Assembly: GCA_902769705.1 (NCBI GenBank)
Contig: CACXPX010000002.1
Span: 62,001 to 126,000, forward strand
Direction of reading: 5' to 3'
Source of the DNA: an uncultured Prevotellaceae bacterium
Lineage (GTDB): Bacteria > Bacteroidota > Bacteroidia > Bacteroidales > Bacteroidaceae
Length of the DNA stretch: 64,000 nt
Position 1 is the first letter of the stretch. The number at the start of each line of letters is the position of its first letter. Below the pieces are notes generated by a model. That model was not told the origin of the DNA, searched no databases, and saw only the letters and a list, made by a program, of their open reading frames with translations. Shown here piece by piece: positions 1 to 7,978 of this stretch. The translations under genes were made by a program, and so were the position numbers.

Positions 1-308
1 CGGCCATATTCCAGCCGCATCTCTATACTCGCACCCGCGACTTCTACCGCGACTTTGCCGAGGCACTTAGCCAACTCGACGAAGTGATTCTCACCAACAT
101 CTACCCCGCACGCGAAGAGCCTATCCCCGGAGTAACCAGCCAACTCATCTACGACAATCTGCGGCCTGGCATCGAGCGCAGCCTCATCAACAAAGACGAT
201 GTGCTCGACTTGATCAAGAGTCGTGATTTCGACGTACTGGTAATTCTCGGAGCGGGAGATCTCGACAACTATGTACCCCAAATCGCAAAGATCATCAACA
301 GCAAATAA
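1..308 (+). CDS. murC: UDP-N-acetylmuramate--L-alanine ligase, C-terminal end (partial)
   Basis: This is the last ~101 codons of MurC, the cytoplasmic ligase that adds L-alanine to UDP-MurNAc in peptidoglycan synthesis; the start lies before the window. The frame is open from base 3 without a stop, so the ATG at 84 is internal and not the start. Recognisable C-terminal Mur-ligase sequence includes FQPHLYTRTRDF, then IYPAREEPIPGVTSQ and the closing ILGAGDLDNY. The next gene, ftsQ, starts 18 bp after the stop, which is the usual division and cell-wall cluster order in Bacteroidales. Confidence 0.93.
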   Translation, partial: AIFQPHLYTRTRDFYRDFAEALSQLDEVILTNIYPAREEPIPGVTSQLIYDNLRPGIERSLINKDDVLDLIKSRDFDVLVILGAGDLDNYVPQIAKIINSK

Positions 309-326
309 TTCCATCGACGCCCCATA

Positions 327-1127
327 ATGAGAATAAACTGGAAGAAAACCATTACCATCGTCCTTGATGTGGTGTTAGCCGCCTATCTTGTGATAGCTGT
401 CACGTCGTTCAACAAACCCGACGAGACAGCAAAGGTGTGCACCAAGGTGGTCATCGACATACAAGACGAAGCCACCAACGGGTTCATCAACACACAGGAA
501 ATCAAGCGCCGACTGCAAACTGCAAAGCTGTATCCGCTTGAGAAGCCCATGCGCTACATCGATGCCCGCAAGATAGAGGAGACGCTAAAGGCCAGCCCCT
601 TCGTGCAGACTGCCGAATGCTACAAGACACAAGACGGCCACGTGCACATCACCATCACGCAACGTATGCCCATCATACGCATCAAGGCCGCTAACGGTGA
701 AGACTATTACATCGACGACAACGACTGCATCATGCCCAACTCGCAATACACCAGCGATCTCATCATTGCGACGGGCAACATCAACAAATGGTTCGCCACC
801 AACTATATCTCGCCGTTGAGCAAGACTCTGAACGGCAACCAACTCTGGCGAAACCAGATTGAACAAATCAACGTGCTGCCCGACCGCAGCATCGAGTTTG
901 TACCGCGTGTGGGTAACCACATCATCTGCATCGGACGCCTGCCCGAAGCCAAAACCAAAGGCGAGATTGCCAAGGCCATCAACGACTATACGCTGAAGAA
1001 GCTGGCCCGACTGGAGAAATTCTACAAATACGGACTCTCGGAAGCTGGTTGGAACAAATATTCCTACATCAACCTTGAGTTCGACAACCAAATCATCTGC
1101 AAGAAACGTGCCGCAACGCACCAATAA
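327..1127 (+). CDS. ftsQ: Cell division protein FtsQ
   Basis: A bitopic inner-membrane division protein of 266 residues. It has a short basic N-terminus, one membrane segment at about residues 9-28, and then a POTRA-like periplasmic region at about 40-113 that includes INTQEIKRRL and ASPFVQTAECYK. Low sequence conservation is normal for FtsQ, so the call rests on this architecture, the length and the position between murC and ftsA. It is co-oriented with both neighbours, with 18 bp before and 39 bp after, so it is probably cotranscribed with ftsA and ftsZ. In the family, FtsQ links the cytoplasmic ring to the periplasmic septal synthesis machinery. Confidence 0.9.
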   Translation: MRINWKKTITIVLDVVLAAYLVIAVTSFNKPDETAKVCTKVVIDIQDEATNGFINTQEIKRRLQTAKLYPLEKPMRYIDARKIEETLKASPFVQTAECYKTQDGHVHITITQRMPIIRIKAANGEDYYIDDNDCIMPNSQYTSDLIIATGNINKWFATNYISPLSKTLNGNQLWRNQIEQINVLPDRSIEFVPRVGNHIICIGRLPEAKTKGEIAKAINDYTLKKLARLEKFYKYGLSEAGWNKYSYINLEFDNQIICKKRAATHQ

Positions 1128-1166
1128 CCAAGCAAACAAGAAACAAAATAATAAAGACTAAACGTT

Positions 1167-2612
1167 ATGCCAAAGGAGTTTATAGTAGCAATCGAACTCG
1201 GTTCATCTAAGATAACCGGTATTGCAGGAAAGAAGAATCTGGACGGCAGCATTTCCATTCTTGCTGTTGTCAAAGAAGACGCCTCAATGTGCATTCGCAA
1301 GGGCGTGGTCTACAACATCGACAAAACTGTCGTCTGTCTCACCAACATCATCAAGAAACTGGAAACTGCCCTGAAAACCAAAATCGCCCATGTCTACGTG
1401 GGTGTGGGCGGACAGAGCATTCGCAGCATGAAGAACGTCATCGTCAAGGATCTGCCATCCGAGGCCATCGTCACCCAGGAAATGGTTGACGAACTGATGG
1501 ACGAGAACCGCAACATGTCGTATCCCGAACAGGAAATCCTCAACGCCGCAACACAAGAGTACAAAGTCGACCAGCAATACCAACTCGACCCTGTGGGCAT
1601 TCAATGCAGCCGGCTTGAAGGCAACTTCCTCAATATCCTTTGGCGAAAGACTTTCTATCGCAATCTGAACAAGTGTTTCGACAATGCAGGCATCGCCATC
1701 GCCGAGATGTATCTCGCACCTTTGGCTCTTGCCGACAGCGTGCTCACCGAAACCGAACGACGTGCTGGATGTGTGCTTGTCGACCTCGGAGCCGACACCA
1801 CCACCGTGAGCGTCTACTATAAGAACATTCTGCGCCACTTGGCCGTCATCCCGTTGGGAAGCAACAACATCACAAAGGACATCGCCACCATGCAGATGGA
1901 GGAGCAAGACGCCGAGGGTATGAAACTGAAATACGGTTCGGCCTACACCGACAACAGCGACATCGACAACTCGCTCAGCCTTTCCATCGATGGCGACCGC
2001 AGCATCCCCAGCCGCGACTTCATCAACATCGTGGAAGGACGCTTGGAGGAAATCATCGAAAATGTCTGGTTCCAGGTTCCCAATGAATATGCCGACAAAC
2101 TCTTGGGCGGTCTCATCCTCACAGGTGGCGGCTCAAACATGAAGAACATCGAAGTCGCATTCCGCAACCACACGCACATCGAGAAGATACGCATCGCCAA
2201 GTTTGTGACAACCACCATCAACTCAAGCAGCGTGGAAATCACAGCTCACAACGGCACTATGAACACCGTCTTGGCTCTACTCGAGAAAGGAGACATGAAT
2301 TGCGCAGGCGAAGAAATCACCAACGACCTCTTCAGTCCCGTTAATACCCAACCGGCTGCTGCAGCAGCTCAACACCAAGCTGCCAACCCCGCCCGCGATG
2401 CTGCCGGACGCGGAGCCATCCCCACCGAGGCTGACAAGCAGAAAGCCGAGGAAGAAGCCCGCAAGAAGCGCGAAGCCGAAGAAGAGGAGAAGCGCCGTAA
2501 GGAAGCCGAGGAAGAGGAGATTCGCAAGAAGAAGGAACGCGAGAACAGTCTGTTCAACCGCATGTGGCGTGGCATAAAGAAGTTCGGTGGACAAATCATC
2601 GAAGAGGAATAA
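1167..2612 (+). CDS. ftsA: Cell division protein FtsA
   Basis: Actin-fold membrane tether for FtsZ, 481 residues. The N-terminus VAIELGSSKITGIAGKK is the phosphate-1 loop, VLVDLGADTTTVSVY at about residue 197 is phosphate-2, and LILTGGGSNMKNI near 315 is the adenosine motif. The tail is longer than in E. coli FtsA: a run rich in E, K and R from about residue 420 that is likely helical, ending in FNRMWRGIKKFGGQI, which fits the amphipathic membrane-targeting helix. It lies between ftsQ and ftsZ on the same strand, 67 bp before ftsZ. Confidence 0.96.
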   Translation: MPKEFIVAIELGSSKITGIAGKKNLDGSISILAVVKEDASMCIRKGVVYNIDKTVVCLTNIIKKLETALKTKIAHVYVGVGGQSIRSMKNVIVKDLPSEAIVTQEMVDELMDENRNMSYPEQEILNAATQEYKVDQQYQLDPVGIQCSRLEGNFLNILWRKTFYRNLNKCFDNAGIAIAEMYLAPLALADSVLTETERRAGCVLVDLGADTTTVSVYYKNILRHLAVIPLGSNNITKDIATMQMEEQDAEGMKLKYGSAYTDNSDIDNSLSLSIDGDRSIPSRDFINIVEGRLEEIIENVWFQVPNEYADKLLGGLILTGGGSNMKNIEVAFRNHTHIEKIRIAKFVTTTINSSSVEITAHNGTMNTVLALLEKGDMNCAGEEITNDLFSPVNTQPAAAAAQHQAANPARDAAGRGAIPTEADKQKAEEEARKKREAEEEEKRRKEAEEEEIRKKKERENSLFNRMWRGIKKFGGQIIEEE

Positions 2613-2679
2613 CGCGAGAAATCTTTCATATTAGTAAAAAGGAAACCAAATAAGAACAACCCCAAAAAGCAATAACATT

Positions 2680-3999
2680 ATGGCTGAGAATCATATATTA
2701 GACTTCGGCGAGCCCGAAAAAGAGAACTCCATCATCAAAGTCATCGGTGTGGGCGGTGGCGGCGGCAATGCCGTCAACCACATGTACCGCGAGGGCATTC
2801 ACGACGTGTCGTTCGTGCTCTGCAACACCGACAACCAGGCACTCAACGACTCACCCGTGCCCGTTCATTTGCAACTGGGCAAAGAGGGACTGGGAGCCGG
2901 CAACAAGCCCGAGAAAGCTCGTCAGGCTGCACAAGAGAGCCTCGACGACATCCGCAACATGCTCAGCGACGGCACTCGCATGGCTTTCATCACCGCCGGT
3001 ATGGGCGGTGGAACAGGCACTGGTGCTGCTCCTGTCATCGCTCAAGTGTCGAAAGAAATGGGCATTCTCACTGTGGGAATCGTCACCATCCCCTTCCGTT
3101 TCGAAGGTCCGAAGAAGATTGACCAAGCCCTCGATGGCGTGGAAGAAATGTCGAAACACGTTGACGCCCTGCTCGTCATCAACAACGAACGGCTGCGCCA
3201 AATCTATCCCGACCTCACCGTGCTCGACGCTTTCGGCAAAGCTGACGACACGCTGAGCGTAGCCGCCAAGTCGATTGCCGAGATCATCACCATTCACGGC
3301 CTTATCAACCTCGACTTCAACGACGTGCGCACCGTGCTGAAAGACGGCGGTGTGGCCATCATGTCCACAGGCTACGGCGAGGGCGAAGGTCGTGTGAAGA
3401 AAGCCATCGACGACGCTCTGAACTCTCCGCTGCTCAACGACAACGACGTTTTCAACTCAAAGAAAATTCTGCTCTCCATTGCCTTCGCCAGCGAGAAGAA
3501 GGAGAATCCCGGCCTGACAATGGACGAGATGAACGACGTGAACGACTTCATGCTGAAGTTCGGCGAAGACTTCGAACTGAAATGGGGACTCGCCCTCGAC
3601 CCCGAACTGGGCAACAAGGTGAAAGTCACCGTGCTGGCCACCGGTTTCGGAATCGAAGACGTGGACGGTATGGACAGCCACCTCAAGAAGCATACCGAGG
3701 AGGAGGCCAACCGCATCGCTATGGAAGAAGAGAAGCGAGCCGAGCGTCAGGATCGCCGCAACCGCTACTACGGCAAAGACTCACGCAACATGCAATACAA
3801 GCGCCGCCCCCACATCTTCCTCTTCAGGCCCGAGGACCTCGACAACGAAGACATCATTCTGGCCGTAGAGAATACACCCACCTACAAGCGTACGCGTCAG
3901 ATGCTCGACGAGATACGCAACCAGGCCGCAGGCAACGCCCCCGCCGACAAACGCGACGAGACGTCTGAGCCTGTGCAAGGCCTCATCAGCTTCACATAA
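2680..3999 (+). CDS. ftsZ: Cell division GTPase FtsZ
   Basis: Tubulin-like GTPase forming the division ring, 439 residues. The glycine-rich start IKVIGVGGGGGNAVN (about residues 19-33) and the tubulin signature GGGTGTG (109-115) identify it, followed by the T7-loop region NLDFNDV. After the GTPase and C-terminal domains comes a charged linker (about 345-390) and a conserved-looking peptide NTPTYKR that corresponds to the FtsA-binding tail. Here that peptide is not at the end: about 35 further residues follow it. A hairpin terminator lies 55 bp downstream, so the division operon probably ends here. Confidence 0.97.
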   Translation: MAENHILDFGEPEKENSIIKVIGVGGGGGNAVNHMYREGIHDVSFVLCNTDNQALNDSPVPVHLQLGKEGLGAGNKPEKARQAAQESLDDIRNMLSDGTRMAFITAGMGGGTGTGAAPVIAQVSKEMGILTVGIVTIPFRFEGPKKIDQALDGVEEMSKHVDALLVINNERLRQIYPDLTVLDAFGKADDTLSVAAKSIAEIITIHGLINLDFNDVRTVLKDGGVAIMSTGYGEGEGRVKKAIDDALNSPLLNDNDVFNSKKILLSIAFASEKKENPGLTMDEMNDVNDFMLKFGEDFELKWGLALDPELGNKVKVTVLATGFGIEDVDGMDSHLKKHTEEEANRIAMEEEKRAERQDRRNRYYGKDSRNMQYKRRPHIFLFRPEDLDNEDIILAVENTPTYKRTRQMLDEIRNQAAGNAPADKRDETSEPVQGLISFT

Positions 4000-4054
4000 C
4001 ACACGATACAAATTGGCATAACAACAACAACTAACAACAACAAACTGAGAAGAG

Positions 4055-4089
4055 AAAAAGTGGAGGCACAGCGGTGTCGCCACTTTTTT
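4055..4089. terminator. Terminator after ftsZ, likely bidirectional
   Basis: The outer arms AAAAAGTGG (4055-4063) and CCACTTTTT (4080-4088) pair perfectly and enclose a GC-rich inner stem. Poly-T follows on both strands, so it can serve ftsZ (+) and the convergent gene ending at 4119 (-). Confidence 0.8.
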
Positions 4090-4118
4090 CATGACACAAA
4101 GAGAAGTTCACCAAAGCT

Positions 4119-5561
4119 TCACTTCACCACGAACTTCCGTCCGTCCTTCACGTAGATGCCGGGCTGCAGGGGCTGACCTTCTGCCATGCGACGCCCTTGC
4201 AGGTCGTAGGTGGGGGATAGGTGTTGGGTGTTGGTTGATGGCTCGGTGATTCCTGCCACGGCTTCGGTTATGTAACCAATCCCCCGATAGATCTGCTGGC
4301 CATTCACACCACACCATCGCAATTCCATAGTATCACCGCCTATCCGGTCGCCAAAGCAAGGTTGCAACAACCCATGCATACATCCCGCACCTTCAATCCA
4401 TAGATTCATCCAACTCCAACTCAGGCTGCTTTCCGGGTAGAACATCAGCACTCCATGCACCAACGAGCCGTCCACCACATCGTAGAAGTCGCCTATATTG
4501 GTCATGTCGAATGACCTGTTATCGTCAGAACAGAAGAAAGCTCCCTCGTCTCCGCCCCGCAAGCCGAAATCATAGACTGTCTCAGGTTCCACTCTACCCG
4601 GCAAGAAGCAACTCACAACACGGTTTTCCTCCATCAATGCCCCGAGATACTCGTCATGCCCGCGGTTCAACAGATTGTAACCATACAGTTTCAGGCATTT
4701 CCTTCCAGCAACGAGCGTGTCGCCTTTCAGTTCCATCGTCACAACCCAAGTTTGGGCGGTTACATCACTCTGTCCCCGATAAACCCACTTCTTGCCGTCT
4801 TCCACCAAAGGCTGGTAGCCCGTCATACTGCTTCCTATACCTGGCATGGAGAAGTCCTCTGAACGGAACAACGTCATGTCGCCATCCTGGCAGGAGCAGA
4901 AAACCAACTGCCTTTCGTCTGTGAGAGGGATATCATAGCGGGGCATCAGGATTCCCCATCGGGCATCGCCAATGCCAGCCACCCACGTCTCACTGCCCAA
5001 ATCGCCGGGAAGGGCGAAACTCAGGCGGCGGCGCTTTATGCCATTCTTCTCAACAATGTCTGAACCACGCACCGACAAGCCGCGATACAGTTCATCCCTA
5101 TAGGCTTTCATTCCAGGCCTGTCAGCCAACAAACTCTGGAAGGGCAACACGCCAAAATCGTCAATATACGACTTCATGTCGAACAACTCAACGGGCGAGT
5201 TAACGGTCTTTTCCGTCCATTCCAACCCTTCGTCACCATAAACCAGTTCAGCCATCGGATAGCACCAAACTTCCATCGACACGCGTACATCGTTTCCATA
5301 TCGCTTCTCGTAATAACAGCCATAGAGCGCACGGGCCGACGGCGTGGACACATACAACTTTTTGCATGACTGCCCTTTTATCACAGTGTCGCCACACAGC
5401 TCGAAAGTTACGGACTCCTTCATCTCCTCGCTGTTGGATACTCGATACTCATAGTTCCATCGCCGCCCGTCTTTCAACATTTCCTGATTGCCTATCTCTT
5501 GTGCGAGAGTCAGCAAAGGGAATACTGTGACTATTGCTAATGTCAATACTGCCTTCTTCAC
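4119..5561 (-). CDS. Secreted protein with T9SS-like C-terminal tag
   Basis: A 480-residue exported protein of unknown function. It begins with a signal peptide (MKKAVLTLAIVTVFPLLTLA, cleavage near AQE). The body has two similar halves that both open with a line like LVEDGKKWVY or MLKDGRRWNYEY, followed by a strand containing GDTVIKGQSCKKLY or GDTLVAGRKCLKLY, which suggests an internal duplication of a beta-rich domain. The C-terminus, YDLQGRRM followed by PGIYVKDGRKFVVK, is of the kind used in Prevotella-type proteins as a T9SS sorting tag, so it is probably secreted or surface-attached. The tag and the promoter resemble those of the two BspA-like genes upstream. No enzyme motif was recognised. 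Confidence 0.85.
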   Translation of the reverse strand: MKKAVLTLAIVTVFPLLTLAQEIGNQEMLKDGRRWNYEYRVSNSEEMKESVTFELCGDTVIKGQSCKKLYVSTPSARALYGCYYEKRYGNDVRVSMEVWCYPMAELVYGDEGLEWTEKTVNSPVELFDMKSYIDDFGVLPFQSLLADRPGMKAYRDELYRGLSVRGSDIVEKNGIKRRRLSFALPGDLGSETWVAGIGDARWGILMPRYDIPLTDERQLVFCSCQDGDMTLFRSEDFSMPGIGSSMTGYQPLVEDGKKWVYRGQSDVTAQTWVVTMELKGDTLVAGRKCLKLYGYNLLNRGHDEYLGALMEENRVVSCFLPGRVEPETVYDFGLRGGDEGAFFCSDDNRSFDMTNIGDFYDVVDGSLVHGVLMFYPESSLSWSWMNLWIEGAGCMHGLLQPCFGDRIGGDTMELRWCGVNGQQIYRGIGYITEAVAGITEPSTNTQHLSPTYDLQGRRMAEGQPLQPGIYVKDGRKFVVK

Positions 5562-5597
5562 TTTTGTTTCCTCCTGTTTTGTTTATTATTCTTTGTT

Positions 5598-5606
5598 GCA
5601 AATATA
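5598..5606 (-). promoter_or_regulatory. Promoter -7 element for the tagged secreted protein
   Basis: On the - strand this reads TATATTTGC, a match to the Bacteroidota -7 element. It is followed by an AGGAGGAAAC-like ribosome site before the ATG at 5561. The whole upstream block (about 5571-5667) is a diverged copy of the block at 10043-10139. Confidence 0.7.
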
Positions 5607-5678
5607 GGTAAAAGATTTGGAATATGCAATGGTTACATCTTCTATTCCTTAAACGAACGGACATTGCTTATTCTTCCA

Positions 5679-7949
5679 TCACTTCACCACGAACTTCCGT
5701 CCGTCCTTCACGTAGATACCCTTCCTAATTTGACCATTTGACCATTTACTATTTGACAATTTGCGGCCCTGGAGGTCGTAGGTGGGGGATTCCTTTTCAT
5801 CGGCTGAGATAAGGCTGATGTCGGCTGTTTCTATTGGAAGAATTTCAGCAAAGCCACTCCAAGGGGCAGTTGCTTTGTAATCATTGAGTAATGCAGCAGG
5901 CACATGTAAGATGCGGGTAGAAGACGAGTCGAAAATATTTTTTTCCGCCTTAGGCATTTTTTCTGGAAGACAATATACATCGTTCATTTTTCTACAAGAT
6001 ATAAAGGCTCTTGCTTGAATGTTCGCCACTCGAGCCCCAATCGTAACGGTGAGCAAATTGGAACAATAAGCGAATGCCGATTCTCCGATGGTTTCCACAT
6101 TATCAGGAATGATGACAGATGACAGTTTCTCACAACTGAAGAACGTCATCGACTCAATGACTCTCATCTTGACTGATAGTGAAACTGACGCCAATTTAAA
6201 GCAATACGCAAAAGCCGACTTGCCTATACTTGTCACACTATTGGGGATGGAAACGGATGTCAATCCTTCACAATTCTGAAAAGCACTAATTCCAATACTT
6301 GTAACACTACTAGGTATTGTTACGCTTGTCAAACTATTACATTTTTCAAAAGAAAAACCGTTAATGGTTTTAATACTGCCTGGTATGTTGATTGCTGACA
6401 GACTCTTACAGCCAGAAAAGACAGCACTTCCCATTTCCTCCAAACTGTTGGGAAGAACTATCGATGTCAAACTCGTACAATTCTGGAAAGCCCTTTCCCC
6501 GATTCTCTTCAAACCGTCATAGGTGGTGACTTTTTTCAAGCCACTACAATTCTCAAAAGCCCATGCCTCAATCTCAATCACGGTATTGGGGATGGTCATG
6601 GTAGTGAGATTGCCGCATCCTTGGAATGCGCTATTCCCGATAATCTTCACGCTGCTCGGGATAACGGATTTTCCACACCCTATGAGAAGTTTGTCGGTTG
6701 CGGTTTCTATGATGGCGTTGCATTGGTTTCGCGAATCGTAGACACTATTGTTTTCATCCACAGATATGAAAGACAAATTCGAACAACCGGCAAACGCTCC
6801 ATTGCCTATTTTAGTCACTGCGCTACCTATGGTTATTTCGCTCAGGTTTGAACAATCTGAAAAAGCGTAACCCTTTACGACTGTCAATCCATTACCTGTC
6901 TTGATGCTTTTGAGTCCTTTACATCCAGAAAACACGCTCTCCCCAATATTTGTCACGCTATTGGGAAATGCGATGGATTCCAATTTCGAGCAATCCATAA
7001 AAGCCCTGTCGCCTATATTCTGCACGCCATAAGATAAGGTGCAATTTACCATGCTTTGACATCCTCGGAATGTGTCATTCCCGATATTCGTCACACCACC
7101 AGGTATGGTGATGCTGGTAAGAGCAGAACAATTTTGAAACGCATTGATGCCTATACTCTTCACACTTGAGGGTATGTCTATGGATTTCAACGACCAACAG
7201 CCATCAAATGCGTAGTCATCGATATCGGTCACCGTATTCGGAATGACCGTCATGCAACACCCACAAACCAGTTTGTTGGTGGCAGTCTCTATGATGGCAT
7301 TACAGTTGTCGCGCGAATCGTAATATGGGTTGTCATCGGCAATTATTATACTATTCAGGTTATAGCAACTACCCACAACCCCTTGCCCGATACTGTAGAC
7401 ATTCTTGCCGATGGTTATCGAACTGAGGGGACCATTCGAGAATGCAAAACCACCGATTATCTTTAAATTGTCAGGAAGCTCAATCTCCTTCAAGGATGTA
7501 TAGGCAAAAGCCCGCCCCTTTATCTCGACAAGACTATTGGGAAGATTAATGTTTCTCAACCCACTACCTTGAAAAGCATTTGTGCCAATTGTCTTCAAAC
7601 CATTTCCACATATGACAGTGTTCAAATCATCACAATCCCAAAATGCGTAGGTTTCTATAGTCTCCACCTCATCAGGTATTGTGACTGAAGTCAGCTTATA
7701 TCTCTGTGAAAAAGCTCTGGGACCGATGCTCGTAACTTTGTAAGTGGTCCCATCATAATTGATTACGCCAGGAATAACAACGTCACCTGAATAATAATCC
7801 CTTACCACTTTATCATCGCCAGAAGTCACTTCCGCCGTTTTATCTTCTAAAGACAGATTGTAAAAGATTCCATCTATGCACGCATCGAATGCTTTCGCAG
7901 CTATAGTCTGCAAAAACGCCATTGCCAATGTCAATACTGTTTTCTTCAT
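5679..7949 (-). CDS. BspA-like leucine-rich-repeat surface protein
   Basis: A 756-residue secreted protein made almost entirely of ~23-residue BspA-type (LRR_5) repeats, such as SIGISAFQNCEGLTSVSIPN. About twenty or more copies lie between residue ~60 and ~680. The signal peptide is MKKTVLTLAMAFLQTIAAKA. The end carries the tag YDLQGRKL followed by KGIYVKDGRKFVVK, suggesting T9SS export. Relatives of this family bind host proteins and other bacteria, but the ligand here is unknown. It starts 29 bp after the related gene at 7979-10036 and is probably cotranscribed with it. A block of 84 bp in the tag differs at a single base from the matching block of that gene. Confidence 0.9.
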   Translation of the reverse strand: MKKTVLTLAMAFLQTIAAKAFDACIDGIFYNLSLEDKTAEVTSGDDKVVRDYYSGDVVIPGVINYDGTTYKVTSIGPRAFSQRYKLTSVTIPDEVETIETYAFWDCDDLNTVICGNGLKTIGTNAFQGSGLRNINLPNSLVEIKGRAFAYTSLKEIELPDNLKIIGGFAFSNGPLSSITIGKNVYSIGQGVVGSCYNLNSIIIADDNPYYDSRDNCNAIIETATNKLVCGCCMTVIPNTVTDIDDYAFDGCWSLKSIDIPSSVKSIGINAFQNCSALTSITIPGGVTNIGNDTFRGCQSMVNCTLSYGVQNIGDRAFMDCSKLESIAFPNSVTNIGESVFSGCKGLKSIKTGNGLTVVKGYAFSDCSNLSEITIGSAVTKIGNGAFAGCSNLSFISVDENNSVYDSRNQCNAIIETATDKLLIGCGKSVIPSSVKIIGNSAFQGCGNLTTMTIPNTVIEIEAWAFENCSGLKKVTTYDGLKRIGERAFQNCTSLTSIVLPNSLEEMGSAVFSGCKSLSAINIPGSIKTINGFSFEKCNSLTSVTIPSSVTSIGISAFQNCEGLTSVSIPNSVTSIGKSAFAYCFKLASVSLSVKMRVIESMTFFSCEKLSSVIIPDNVETIGESAFAYCSNLLTVTIGARVANIQARAFISCRKMNDVYCLPEKMPKAEKNIFDSSSTRILHVPAALLNDYKATAPWSGFAEILPIETADISLISADEKESPTYDLQGRKLSNSKWSNGQIRKGIYVKDGRKFVVK

Positions 7950-7978
7950 TGTCGTTTCCTTCTTTAATTTATGTCCCT

